41,212 bases of DNA from a virus. Position numbers and translations under genes: made by a program. A model generated the notes under the pieces. It saw only the letters and a program-made list of their open reading frames with translations. It ran no database searches and was not told the DNA's origin. Position 1 is the first letter of the stretch, and the number at the start of each line of letters is the position of its first letter. The stretch lies in the IMG/VR virus record IMGVR_UViG_3300042294_002782, positions 1 through 41,212 of that record; one strand, written 5' to 3'. Positions 4,883 to 13,086 of this stretch are shown here, in pieces.

Positions 4883-5412
4883 GCACGAAACTACTCCACC
4901 AAGTCCGCGAGCAGGATCAGGCCGAGCTTGCCGCCAAGCACAACGGCGAGACACGGCAATCGAGTCGCGTTTGGGTGGTCAAAGCGTTTCGCGCTGAGAT
5001 CACAGAGGCGGAATGGTTTGCCGCCACGCGCGCGATCGAAGATTTCGGCTCGCTGTACGCTGGCAAGGAGCAGGGCGCAGGCTTCCAGATGTACGTTTGC
5101 CCGGTTACCGGAATGCTCACGTCAGGCAAGGAGCAGAGCCAGCTTCGGCAGACCGCAGCGATGCAGGCGCGTGAGAGTTTGCGGCAGGGCGTAGTGCGCC
5201 GGTGCAGCGCTGAGAACGCGGCGAACTGTGTCGAATGGATCGCGGCCTATGAAACGCTCGAAGACGTGACGATGCATCTCGGCTGGTGGCGCAACAAGGG
5301 CAAGGACCGCGCGCCCAGCCCCGACAAGAGCCGGGTGAAGCCGTTCGTGCGCCTCGTCCTGCTGGCGATGGCGGCGTACTACGAAGATTGCGGCCGTACG
5401 GAAGCGGCTTGA
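4879..5412 (+). CDS. Hypothetical protein, last of the coupled early block (177 aa)
   Basis: Starts in an ATGA overlap with the winged-helix gene. Soluble and mixed alpha/beta; a cysteine pair is spread around CPVTGM and RRCSAENAANC, and the C-terminal half is helical (ECVEWI-like, then VKPFVRLVLLAMAAYYED). I recognise no family. It is followed by a 280-bp gene-free stretch before the next ribosome site, so it lies where lambda-like phages carry the late antiterminator Q; that is only a positional hint. Confidence 0.6.
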   Translation: MSTKLLHQVREQDQAELAAKHNGETRQSSRVWVVKAFRAEITEAEWFAATRAIEDFGSLYAGKEQGAGFQMYVCPVTGMLTSGKEQSQLRQTAAMQARESLRQGVVRRCSAENAANCVEWIAAYETLEDVTMHLGWWRNKGKDRAPSPDKSRVKPFVRLVLLAMAAYYEDCGRTEAA

Positions 5413-5692
5413 CGGGCGCCCCAAATCAAGGCCAATTGTGAAAAGCTGTTATTCGCGCGCCAGGGCCAACCCTTGGCGCGCAACTTGTTTCTGGCGAGCG
5501 CGTCCGGACGGCGCATCCCTGTCAGCCCCTTGACGCTAGCCGTTCCACCGCCCGCCAGAAAGCCAACCACAGCAGCCCGCCACGCTGCCATCCCAGATCG
5601 TTCGGCCTGGTTTGCCGGAATTAAGGATGGCGACGTCTCCCTCCCCATCGTCCACGACGGCGGGCTGCTGCGGACCCAACAGGAGCGATACG
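5413..5692 (+). other. 280-bp stretch without a convincing gene
   Basis: The largest gene-free gap in the rightward region. It holds a GC-rich hairpin at 5455-5481, and overlapping frames on both strands that lack ribosome sites and have no recognisable content. I see no clear sigma-70 promoter and no tRNA. A late promoter, antiterminator site or small RNA could lie here, but nothing in the sequence settles it. Confidence 0.4.
5455..5481 (+). terminator. Hairpin, possible terminator or antitermination site
   Basis: GCGCGCCAGGG (5455-5465) pairs with CCCTTGGCGCGC (5470-5481), with one bulged base and a 4-nt loop. The sequence after it, AACTTGTTTCT, is only weakly T-rich, so intrinsic termination would be inefficient. 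It stands about 40 nt after the last early gene, where a transcription punctuation signal is expected. Confidence 0.35.
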
Positions 5693-5899
5693 ATGGACGA
5701 CGAGCAGGCTAGCTCAGAGCCTCAGTGCGCGGATTTGGAATATCTGGGCCGCTTGGCCTACGGGCAGCGGCGCGAGATGCAAATCGTCTTCGGCCGTCGC
5801 ATCGCGCTTCGCGCCGTTCTGGACGCCCTAGACGAAGGCGCGACCATCCGCCAAATCATTGACGCCTGCGCAATCATCGAACCGGAGAGCAAAGCATGA
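5693..5899 (+). CDS. Hypothetical acidic protein (68 aa)
   Basis: ATG 5693 has AGGAGCG 8 nt upstream, the clearest ribosome site in this area, which sets the start and rejects longer in-frame starts. The product is acidic at the N-terminus, then helical (LGRLAYGQRREMQIVFGRR, then TIRQIIDACAII). First gene of a small coupled cluster leading to the terminase genes. No family recognised. Confidence 0.65.
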   Translation: MDDEQASSEPQCADLEYLGRLAYGQRREMQIVFGRRIALRAVLDALDEGATIRQIIDACAIIEPESKA

Positions 5900-5976
5900 C
5901 CAAGCTGAACGCCAAGACCAAGAAAGCCGCCAAGGCCGCGAAGAAAGCACCGGCCAAGAAGGCGAAGGCGCGCTGA
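5896..5976 (+). CDS. Lysine/alanine-rich histone-like mini protein (26 aa)
   Basis: Begins in an ATGA overlap with the previous gene. Of 26 residues, about ten are lysine or arginine and nine alanine (TKKAAKAAKKAPAK motif), the composition of the C-terminal tail of histone H1 or bacterial HC1-like proteins. No acidic residue is present. It could neutralise DNA charge or bind RNA. The coupling to both neighbours supports translation; a role in DNA compaction is inference from composition. Confidence 0.5.
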   Translation: MTKLNAKTKKAAKAAKKAPAKKAKAR

Positions 5977-5982
5977 GCCCGC

Positions 5983-6162
5983 ATGAGCGAGCCGCTGAAC
6001 TTCGAGCCGCAGGCTGCGCCGCTGACGTTCTCCAAAGAGGGTGATTGGTACGTCCGTATCCACCCGAACGGTCGAGTTGAGATCAATGAGAACGTCACGA
6101 TGGACGAAGCCGCTCAAGTGTTCTGGGAGGCCGTGAAGGCATGGCAGGCGTCGCATGGGTGA
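5983..6162 (+). CDS. Hypothetical small phage protein (59 aa)
   Basis: Starts 7 nt after the histone-like frame. The core GDWYVRIHPNGRVEIN followed by TMDEAAQVFWEAVK is a beta-hairpin plus helix. I have the impression this pattern recurs in small proteins upstream of terminase genes in alphaproteobacterial phages, but cannot name a family. It overlaps the next gene by 8 nt. Confidence 0.6.
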   Translation: MSEPLNFEPQAAPLTFSKEGDWYVRIHPNGRVEINENVTMDEAAQVFWEAVKAWQASHG

Positions 6163-6601
6163 GCTAGCCCAAACCCCAGAAGCCACACGCGCAGCAGCGC
6201 TGGCCAAGGTCAAAGCGCGCGAAGACGGCATACGCGCTCAAGCCATACGCCAAGGCCGCGAAGCCGAACGCAAGGACATGCTGCAAGCCCTGGGCGTCCA
6301 GCGCATCGAGGAAGCAAGCCAGCTCGCCCAGCTCCGCGCTGAACGCGACGCACGCCCCACGACAGGCGAAGAAGCCAAACACGGCAGGCACCAACGCTGG
6401 CTAGGCTTCGCCATAGGCGTACCGGCAGGCATGATCCTCGCCTGCGGCGCCATCTTCGCGATGCAGGGCATCATCTGGGACACAGCAACGCGCTCGTTCC
6501 GGGAACAAGCCATGACCGGCGCGCTGATCTCCACGCACGGAGAACAAGAGCGTAGCGACGCTTACACGAACCCTGGGCAAGACGTTACGAGGCGTAACTA
6601 G
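6155..6601 (+). CDS. Membrane-anchored coiled-coil protein (148 aa)
   Basis: Residues 1-70 are a highly charged helix (RAAALAKVKAREDGIRAQAI and on), then one transmembrane helix at about 83-105 (WLGFAIGVPAGMILACGAIF), then a polar tail of 43 residues. Topology is probably N-in. It overlaps the preceding gene and ends at an inverted repeat just before the small terminase gene. No enzymatic motif; a host-membrane effector or replication tether are possible readings. Confidence 0.6.
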   Translation: MGELAQTPEATRAAALAKVKAREDGIRAQAIRQGREAERKDMLQALGVQRIEEASQLAQLRAERDARPTTGEEAKHGRHQRWLGFAIGVPAGMILACGAIFAMQGIIWDTATRSFREQAMTGALISTHGEQERSDAYTNPGQDVTRRN

Positions 6602-6624
6602 GTTACTAAAGTAGGTTAGGTAGT
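6584..6624. promoter_or_regulatory. Inverted and direct repeats before the terminase genes
   Basis: GTTACG-AGG-CGTAAC (6584-6598) is a perfect inverted repeat, followed by two TAGGTTA direct repeats (6599-6605, 6612-6618) and TAGGTAG (6617-6623, overlapping the second). The patch is clearly less GC-rich than its surroundings and has no good ribosome site for the gene that follows. Position next to terS is where packaging sites or a late promoter are found. Function unproven. Confidence 0.35.
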
Positions 6625-6894
6625 ATGGCACGGCCCAAGGGTGGCCCGAAGTATGGCGGACGCCAGAAGGGAACGCCGAACAAAGACAACGCCGCGATCA
6701 AGAGCATGATTGAGCAGGCGCTGAGCAAGGCGGGCGGCGTTAACTATCTCGTTCGCCAGGCGGACGAGAACCCAACGGCCTTCCTGGGCCTAGTGGGCAA
6801 AGTGCTGCCTATGCAAGTGAACCACGCCGACAACGAGGGCAAGAAGCTGGAGGGCTTCAAGGTCGTTTTGGTGACGGGTGCTAGCGACAGTTAA
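6625..6894 (+). CDS. terS: Probable small terminase subunit (89 aa)
   Basis: The N-terminus (RPKGGPKYGGRQKGTPNKD) is the basic, glycine-rich KGxPKxGGRxKGTPN pattern that starts many phage small terminase and terminase-associated proteins; residues 22-70 are helical. It directly precedes and overlaps the large subunit gene. At 89 residues it is short for a TerS and lacks an obvious separate oligomerisation domain, so it may be a reduced form. Proposed role: recognise the packaging site and load the large subunit. Confidence 0.6.
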   Translation: MARPKGGPKYGGRQKGTPNKDNAAIKSMIEQALSKAGGVNYLVRQADENPTAFLGLVGKVLPMQVNHADNEGKKLEGFKVVLVTGASDS

Positions 6895-8161
6895 GCTACC
6901 GGAATACGCGGGCTGTCTTTGGGAGCCTGCCCGACACTACGCACTCTACGGCGGGCGCGGTGGCGGCAAGAGCTGGGCGATCGCGGATCATCTGCTCATC
7001 ACGGCAGCACAGCGAACACTGCGCGTAGGCTGCGCACGCGAGCACATGAAGGACATCAAGGAGAGCGTGAAGCAGCTCCTCGATGACCGCATCGAGGCGC
7101 TTGGCTTGCGCGATCATTTCGAGAGCACGTACAGCCCGCCTTACGAGATACGCGGCAAGAACAACGACAGCCTGTTCATCTTCAAGGGCCTCTGGCGCAA
7201 CCCGGACGGCATGAAGTCGATGGAGGGCATGGACCGCGTGTGGGTCGAGGAAGCGGCGCGCATTAGCCAGCGGACGCTAGACATCCTGATTCCCACGGTT
7301 CGCAAAGACGGGTCAGCGTTGCTGTGGAGCTGGAACCCGGAATACGAGCACGACCCGATCGAGAAGATGTTTCGCAGCGCGAATGGCCCGCCGCCCCGCA
7401 CAATTCTGCGCCGAGTGCGTTGGGACGATAACCCTTGGTTCCCGGCAGAACTGCGGGAGGCGATGGAGGCGATGTATCGGGACGAGCCCGATCGCGCTGA
7501 GCACATCTACGGCGGCGAGTATGTCCGTGAAGTGGACGGCGCATACTTCGCCAAGCAGCTTCGGGCGGCAAGAGAGCAAGGCCGCATAGCCCCGCTCATG
7601 ATGGACCCGAACTTTCAGGTGCGGGCGTATTGGGACTTGGGCCGCAACGATGCCACAGCGATCTGGGTGGCTCAGTTTGCCGGCGAGCGGATCAACGTCA
7701 TCGACTATTGCGAGGGCGTGGGCCAGGCGCCTGGCTATTATTTCAACTGGCTCAGAGCCAACGGTTACGAGGCGTGTCTGTGCGTGCTGCCGCATGACGG
7801 GGCGAGCATTCACCCGGATAACCCTGTGAGCATGAGCTACGAGATGCAGGCCAAAGCGGCGGGCTTCCAGACGCGGGTGATCCGCAATCAGGGGCCGGGC
7901 GCTGCGATGCAGCGTGTGGACGCGGCGCGGCGCTTATTCCCGCGCATCCATTTTGACGAAGACAAGACACGGCCCGGCGTCAGAGCGATTGGGCATTATC
8001 ACGAGAAGCGACACGAGGAGCGGAATGTGGGGCTAGGCCCGGAGCATGATTGGTCAAGCCACGGCGCGGATGCGTTCGGTCTGATGTGCATTGACTACAA
8101 GGCGCCCGAGTTCCGAGCCACTGAGCGCCCGCTCGCGCCGCCTATGGGGACGGTGGCCTAA
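6878..8161 (+). CDS. terL: Large terminase subunit (427 aa)
   Basis: Packaging motor ATPase and nuclease. Walker A is GGRGGGKS (25-32), Walker B is VWVEEA (121-126), followed by the coupling region and the SWNP motif (151-154). The C-terminal RNase H-like nuclease has YWDLGRND (251-258, D253) and acidic residues near the end in HDWSSHGADAF (D391, D398). It looks like a PBSX/Terminase_3-6 type enzyme of normal length. Start is GTG 6878 inside the terS gene; the portal gene starts at the base after its stop codon. Confidence 0.93.
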   Translation: MLATVKLPEYAGCLWEPARHYALYGGRGGGKSWAIADHLLITAAQRTLRVGCAREHMKDIKESVKQLLDDRIEALGLRDHFESTYSPPYEIRGKNNDSLFIFKGLWRNPDGMKSMEGMDRVWVEEAARISQRTLDILIPTVRKDGSALLWSWNPEYEHDPIEKMFRSANGPPPRTILRRVRWDDNPWFPAELREAMEAMYRDEPDRAEHIYGGEYVREVDGAYFAKQLRAAREQGRIAPLMMDPNFQVRAYWDLGRNDATAIWVAQFAGERINVIDYCEGVGQAPGYYFNWLRANGYEACLCVLPHDGASIHPDNPVSMSYEMQAKAAGFQTRVIRNQGPGAAMQRVDAARRLFPRIHFDEDKTRPGVRAIGHYHEKRHEERNVGLGPEHDWSSHGADAFGLMCIDYKAPEFRATERPLAPPMGTVA

Positions 8162-10570
8162 TTGGCTTACGACCGTGGCGACGCTGACAACAGCGGCCTA
8201 GTCGAGGCCCTGCGTGCCGAAGAGCAATGGGCTGCGTCCTACCTCAAGAGCGAGCTTCAGGAAGCGCAGATCAATGCGCTTAAGCGCTATTACGGCGACG
8301 AGTACGGCGATGAGGTGGACGGCCGCAGCCGTGTCACTACGCGCGAGGTCTATGAGATTATCCAGTGGCTGCGGCCTGATCTGCGCCGCACGTTCACCAG
8401 CGGCCCGAAGGTGTTTGAGTTCGCCGGTGTCACGCCTGAGAGCGACCAGCACGCCGAGGCCGCAACCGATCTGGTCAATTACACGTTCCTCAATGACAAC
8501 GAGGGCGAGCGCGAGCTTGATGCGTTCATCTTCGACGGCCTGTTGCAGCGCGTCGGCATCATGGGCTGCGAGTGGAAGGAAGCTGAGTACAGCCCCGCTC
8601 AAGAGGTGAGCGGCCTCAACATGATGCAGGCGCAAGCGCTCATGGCTGACCCGTCCACGGAGATCGTGGGTCAGGACGTAGAGCAAGGCCAGCCAGACGA
8701 AGCGCACCCTGACGGCATGTTCTATGCCTTCAAGATCAGGAAGCGCACCAAGTGCGCATATCCGGAAGTGTTTGCGATCGCGCCTGAGGACTTCCGCATT
8801 GCGGCGCGCACGGTGGACTTGGAGACGGCGCGCTATTGCGGCGACGTGGTTCGCATGATGCGTGGCGAGGCTAAGCGCAAGTGGCCGGAGTACGCCGAAG
8901 AGATAGACAGCCACCAGGGCGATACGTCAGGTTTCAACACCGACGAGCGCCGGGCTGAGCGCTTCCGTGACCTGGAAGGCTGGGACGCTGGCGCCATGCG
9001 CGGCGCTACCGAGGGCGATGCCGGCGAGGTCGAGATCATGCGGGAGTACATCCGCTACGATCTGGACGGCGACGGGATGCCCGAGCTCATCCGCTGCTAT
9101 CGCCTGGGCGATTGCATCCTCGAGAAGGAGGAGGTGGACGAGCACATCTACAGCCACTGGACGCCGAACCCGATCCCGCACCGCTTCTTCGGCTTGAGCA
9201 TTGCCGATGAGGCGATGGACATTCAGCGGGTCAAGACGGTGCTGCTCCGTAACATGCTGGACAGCGTGTATATGAGCGTGGTTCCGCGCACGTATGCCAA
9301 CACGAACATCGTGAGCCAGCGCGGCCTCGATGCGTTGCTGACGGTGCGGCCTGGCGTGGTGATCGAAGGCGCAGGCACTGCGTCCGATGCCCTAATGCCG
9401 ATCGTTACGCCTGACCTGTCCGCGTCTGCGCTGACGGCGATGCAGTGGATCGACCGTGTAGCCGAGAGCCGGACGGGCGTGAACCGATCGGCTCAGCCGA
9501 TGGATCCGGATATCCTGCACGACACGGCCAAGGGCGTGGAGCTGTTGCAGAACGCGGCTAGCGTGCGCAAGGAAGAGATCGCGCGCAATCTGGCGGTCGG
9601 CTTGCAGCAGCTTGGCAAGAAGCTTTATCGGCTCATTCACAAGCACCAGAACGAAGCCCGCAGCATCAAGATCGCGGGCGAGTGGCAGAACATCGACCCG
9701 CGCGCCTGGGCGGCTGACATTCAATGCACGGTGAGCGTCGGTCTTGGTACGGGCGCGCGTGAAAAGCAGCTCATGATGCTTCAGATGATCCAGCAGGATC
9801 AGGTGGCATGGGTGAGCGCTTACGGGCCGGGTACGCCTGTGGTGAAGCCCGAGCACCTCTACAATCTCGTCAGCGAGAAGCTGCGGCTCCTGGGCTTTAA
9901 GACGCCGGACAAGTTCTTCGGGGCGCCGGTTCAGCAGAACCCGCAGACGGGGCAGATGGAGCCCTATGTGCCGCCGCCGCCGCAAGACCCGAACGCGGCC
10001 AAGGTCCAGGCTGAGCTTCAGAAGGCTCAGATGGAGATGCAGGCGTCGGTGCAGATGGAGCAGATGAAGGCTCAGTCTGCCGAGCGCCAGACGGTGTTGC
10101 AGGCCGAAAAGGACATGCAAGTCGCTGCGGCGCAGCAGCGTGATGAGTTGATGCGCGCCCAGATGGATGCGGAGAAGGCGCAGCGCGAGCATCAGATTGA
10201 GATGCTGCGCGTCCAGCTTGAAGCCGAGCGGCTCCAGTTCGAGCGCGAGAAGGCGCAGCTTGAGGCGCAGATCAAGCAGGCCGAGCTTCAGATGAAGGCG
10301 CGTGAGATCGAGTTCAGAGGCGAGGTCGAGAGCGCCAAGCTGGAAGACGGCAAGGCCGCGCGCAAGGAAGGCGCTGCTTTGGAGAAGTTCAAGCTGGCCA
10401 AGGACGATGACGAGCGCGAGGACGCAGAGGCTGAGGTGGATGGCAAGCCGAGCCGCACGGATCGCTTGATTGAGGCGATGATGAAGGGCCAGCAGGAGCT
10501 AATCAAAGAGCTTCGCCGGCCGAAGTCGATTAAGCGCGGGTCTGATGGGCGCGCGGTCGGTGTTGAATAA
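8162..10570 (+). CDS. Portal protein, P22-type (802 aa)
   Basis: Dodecameric DNA channel of the capsid vertex. The N-terminal part (LKRYYGDEYGD, RSRVTTREVYEIIQWLRPDL) and the long central alpha/beta region follow P22 gp1-like portals. Residues about 600-760 form a very long Q/E/K/M-rich coiled coil (repeats of QMEQMKAQ, EKAQREHQIEMLRVQLEAER), which could build an extended internal barrel as in P22. The start is TTG 8162, directly after the terL stop; no ATG is near. The protein is somewhat longer than the 725 residues of P22 gp1, mostly through the tail helix. Confidence 0.88.
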   Translation: MAYDRGDADNSGLVEALRAEEQWAASYLKSELQEAQINALKRYYGDEYGDEVDGRSRVTTREVYEIIQWLRPDLRRTFTSGPKVFEFAGVTPESDQHAEAATDLVNYTFLNDNEGERELDAFIFDGLLQRVGIMGCEWKEAEYSPAQEVSGLNMMQAQALMADPSTEIVGQDVEQGQPDEAHPDGMFYAFKIRKRTKCAYPEVFAIAPEDFRIAARTVDLETARYCGDVVRMMRGEAKRKWPEYAEEIDSHQGDTSGFNTDERRAERFRDLEGWDAGAMRGATEGDAGEVEIMREYIRYDLDGDGMPELIRCYRLGDCILEKEEVDEHIYSHWTPNPIPHRFFGLSIADEAMDIQRVKTVLLRNMLDSVYMSVVPRTYANTNIVSQRGLDALLTVRPGVVIEGAGTASDALMPIVTPDLSASALTAMQWIDRVAESRTGVNRSAQPMDPDILHDTAKGVELLQNAASVRKEEIARNLAVGLQQLGKKLYRLIHKHQNEARSIKIAGEWQNIDPRAWAADIQCTVSVGLGTGAREKQLMMLQMIQQDQVAWVSAYGPGTPVVKPEHLYNLVSEKLRLLGFKTPDKFFGAPVQQNPQTGQMEPYVPPPPQDPNAAKVQAELQKAQMEMQASVQMEQMKAQSAERQTVLQAEKDMQVAAAQQRDELMRAQMDAEKAQREHQIEMLRVQLEAERLQFEREKAQLEAQIKQAELQMKAREIEFRGEVESAKLEDGKAARKEGAALEKFKLAKDDDEREDAEAEVDGKPSRTDRLIEAMMKGQQELIKELRRPKSIKRGSDGRAVGVE

Positions 10571-10845
10571 TGGCGTCCACAGGGACGGCGACAATCGACT
10601 TTGGCTCAACGCCCGTAGCGGACGCTTCGTTTGTGATTGCGGACTCCGGCGTCACGTCAGCCTCGTACATGGAAGCTTACGTGCAGGGTGACGCGACCGT
10701 GGACAATTCAGCCAGTGAGCACGCTTTTGCGGCGGTGTCCTGGCGTCTCTTTTGTGTCCCTGGCAACGGGTCATTCACGCTCAACGTGACGTGTTTGGTT
10801 GGCCTGTGCACCGGGACTTTTGATGTGAGGTACGTTTACACGTGA
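10570..10845 (+). CDS. Small beta-rich structural protein candidate (91 aa)
   Basis: TAATG overlap with the portal stop. The sequence is mostly beta-strands rich in Ser, Thr, Ala and Val with three cysteines (LFCVPG, LNVTCLVGLCTG). Small beta-sandwich proteins next to portal genes are often head decoration or fiber-tip proteins. It couples by GTGA to the next, also beta-rich, protein. Function not established. Confidence 0.6.
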   Translation: MASTGTATIDFGSTPVADASFVIADSGVTSASYMEAYVQGDATVDNSASEHAFAAVSWRLFCVPGNGSFTLNVTCLVGLCTGTFDVRYVYT

Positions 10846-12299
10846 GCTGGTTTCTTAAGCTGATCGGAAGCGCTTCCGGCAATGTGGCCGAGGTCACGTC
10901 GACCAACCGACTGAAGATTGATCTCGCGCAGAACACCAGCCCGGCCGAAGTCGGCGCTGTGCGGCTGTTCTCGGAGAACGATCCAGGCACGAAGACCGGC
11001 ACGGCCTATCTCGCATCGCCTGAGACGGATGACGACGCCAAGCTGCGTATCTCCAGCGAGGCGATTTTCGACATCGAGACGTTCAACTACACGGCTCAGA
11101 ACACTGGCAAGCACGCTTACCGCAACACGACCATGACGATTGGTTGGACGGCTGCGGGCATGACCACCAACAGCGGCAACATCACGACCACGACCACCGG
11201 CGTTCAGTGGAACAGCTATGCTGAGTTTCCGCTGATCGGCGCCGCCAACCTCTACGGCGAGTTCGCGGGCAGCTTCTCGGCGCAGCCAACCACCAACACC
11301 ATCGTGGACTTCGGCTTTGCGCGGCTTGCGACCACGAACCCTTACGCGCCGACTGACGGGATTTACTTCCGCCTGACGAGTGCGGGCCTATTCGGTGTCA
11401 TCAACTCGAACGGCACGGAGACGACTAGCAGCGTCTTTGCCTTCACCTACGCGAACAATCAGAAGTACCAGTTCATCATCTCGATCCACGAGCACGCCGT
11501 TAAGTTCTGGATCGATGATGTGCTCTATGCCGAGATCGAGACGCCGGTAGGCCAAGGCCAGCCGTGCATGAGCGCGTCTCTCCCGGTGGCCTTGCGTCAC
11601 GTCATTACGGGCGGCGCTGCGGGCTCGGCCCTGTCGTTCGTGCTGAACGATTACACCGTGACCGTCGGCGGCCCGAACATCTCACAGACGGCCTCTGTCG
11701 TCGGCAACCGCGCTTATGGCTCCTATCAGGGCCTGTCGGGCGGCACGATGGGCTCGCTTGCGACCTATCCCAACAGCACCAACCCGACCGCTGCTGCGCC
11801 GTCGAACACGGCCCTGACGGCCAACTTGCCAGCAGGCTTGGGCGGGCAAGGCGTTGTCACGGCGGCGGTTGCGGCTGCGACAGACGGCATCTGGGGCAGC
11901 TATCAGATCCCGGCAGGTACGGCCAACGTGCAGGGCCGACGCTGCGTTATCCGTGGCGTTCGCATTGATGCGGTGAACACCGGCGCGGCAGTCGCGACTA
12001 CAGCCACCACGCTTCAATTCTCGCTGGCCTATGGTCACACGGCTGTTTCGCTTGCGACCACTGAAGCAGCCGCCGCCAAAGCGCCGCGTCGCTTGCCGCT
12101 CGGCTATATGACTTGGCCTGTCGGCGCAGCGATCGGCCAAGCTCCACAGCATGGGCCGATTGAAATTTACCTAGGCGACGCGCCAATCTTTGTGAACCCC
12201 GGCGAGTTCGTCCAGCTCGTCGGCAAGTTCATGGTCGGCACGGCCACGGCATCGCAGACGATCACGTTCACCTGGACGCCGATTTACGGCTGGGAATAA
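10842..12299 (+). CDS. Virion surface protein candidate, lectin-like middle domain (485 aa)
   Basis: GTG start at 10842 overlaps the previous stop. Residues 1-75 form an N-terminal segment (WFLKLIGSASGN), 76-280 a jelly-roll or laminin-G-like domain (WNSYAEFPLIG, VDFGFARLA, VKFWIDDVLYAEIETP), and 290-485 a Gly/Ala/Ser/Thr-rich beta-domain with a final hydrophobic strand set. The concanavalin-like middle suggests glycan binding. It lies between portal and scaffold genes, an unusual place for an adhesin, so a head fiber or decoration protein is the best guess. Confidence 0.6.
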   Translation: MSWFLKLIGSASGNVAEVTSTNRLKIDLAQNTSPAEVGAVRLFSENDPGTKTGTAYLASPETDDDAKLRISSEAIFDIETFNYTAQNTGKHAYRNTTMTIGWTAAGMTTNSGNITTTTTGVQWNSYAEFPLIGAANLYGEFAGSFSAQPTTNTIVDFGFARLATTNPYAPTDGIYFRLTSAGLFGVINSNGTETTSSVFAFTYANNQKYQFIISIHEHAVKFWIDDVLYAEIETPVGQGQPCMSASLPVALRHVITGGAAGSALSFVLNDYTVTVGGPNISQTASVVGNRAYGSYQGLSGGTMGSLATYPNSTNPTAAAPSNTALTANLPAGLGGQGVVTAAVAAATDGIWGSYQIPAGTANVQGRRCVIRGVRIDAVNTGAAVATTATTLQFSLAYGHTAVSLATTEAAAAKAPRRLPLGYMTWPVGAAIGQAPQHGPIEIYLGDAPIFVNPGEFVQLVGKFMVGTATASQTITFTWTPIYGWE

Positions 12300-12302
12300 C
12301 GC

Positions 12303-12713
12303 ATGTCGCTACTGCTTGCCCTTGTCGGAGCGGGCAGCGGCGGTGGTGGGGGCGATAGTGCAGCGGTCACGCAACCAAGCGGGGCCGGCGCACACAAGAA
12401 GCGCGGCCATTCCTTGCAGCGTTTCTTGGACGAACTGGCAAGGATGCCGGCTCCAGAACCGGAAGCAACGCCCGAGCCGCAAACGCCCAAGCCGAAGCGG
12501 CGCGTGTATGGCTTGCCGGTGCAGGCGTTTGAGGCGCTGCCGGTGCGCTACCAAGTCCCGGTGGTTCGGGAGTTCGCGGATCAGTTGGCCGAGGTCCGAG
12601 AGGATGCGCGGCGCCGCCAAGCGTTGGCCCAAGAGATAGCCAAGGCCATGCGCGAGGCGATCGAGCAGGCGCAGGAAGAAGACGACGAGGAGATTTTCCT
12701 ATTAGCCGCCTAG
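12303..12713 (+). CDS. Hypothetical virion-region protein (136 aa)
   Basis: Starts 4 nt after the previous stop with GGGA upstream. N-terminus SLLLALVGAGSGGGGG is a short hydrophobic stretch with a glycine run, then a proline-rich linker (PEPEATPEPQTPKPKRR), then a charged helix from about residue 85 ending in acidic residues. Similar small proteins with hydrophobic-glycine starts occur later in this genome. No enzymatic motif. Confidence 0.6.
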   Translation: MSLLLALVGAGSGGGGGDSAAVTQPSGAGAHKKRGHSLQRFLDELARMPAPEPEATPEPQTPKPKRRVYGLPVQAFEALPVRYQVPVVREFADQLAEVREDARRRQALAQEIAKAMREAIEQAQEEDDEEIFLLAA

Positions 12714-13078
12714 AGAAGATCAACAGCTTCCTCCGCAAGGAGATTCGCAGCTTCATCGCTGACGCGGTGCGGCCTTCGCAGCCGATGCCGACCGCACCGG
12801 ACGAGGCGACGCTTATCACGCGCGCATCCGAGGGCGCTGCGGTGCGTCAGTTTCTGGAGAGCACGCAAGTCCAAGACTTCATGGCGCGCTCTGAGGCAAA
12901 CCTGACGCATACGATGCTGAGCTTGCCGCTCGATGACGACGCTGGCCGGCGCAATCTGTCGGTGGCGATCCAATCGCAGCGGCAGATGCTGAAGTACTTG
13001 ACTGAATTGGCCCGCGACGGGCGCGCGGCGGAAGCCGAACTGGACCGCTTGGCCAAGGGCCCGCGTCCGTATTTCTGA
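12701..13078 (+). CDS. Hypothetical helical protein, unusual start (125 aa from ATT)
   Basis: The coding frame shows a plausible N-terminal helix (SRLEKINSFLRKEIRSFIAD) that lies upstream of the first normal start, GTG 12767, which has no ribosome site. An ATT codon at 12701 with GAGGAG (12686-12691) at good distance would give this longer product and overlap the previous gene by 13 nt, like its neighbours. ATT starts are rare but real. The remainder is helical (VRQFLESTQVQDFMARSE). Position before the scaffold gene suggests a head-assembly role. The coding frame is fairly sure; the start is not. Confidence 0.6.
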   Translation: MSRLEKINSFLRKEIRSFIADAVRPSQPMPTAPDEATLITRASEGAAVRQFLESTQVQDFMARSEANLTHTMLSLPLDDDAGRRNLSVAIQSQRQMLKYLTELARDGRAAEAELDRLAKGPRPYF

Positions 13079-13086
13079 GGTAACGC

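Noticed and set aside
5473-5712. 79-codon forward frame in the gap before 5693
   Set aside because: TTG start inside a hairpin, no ribosome site, and it runs into the well-supported gene starting at 5693 in another frame. A reverse frame (5379-5648) is equally long, which suggests GC-driven open frames.
9392-10192. 266-codon reverse frame, Leu/Arg/His-rich
   Set aside because: It is the mirror of the portal's Gln/Glu/Lys-rich coiled coil; no ribosome site and biased composition of an antisense frame.
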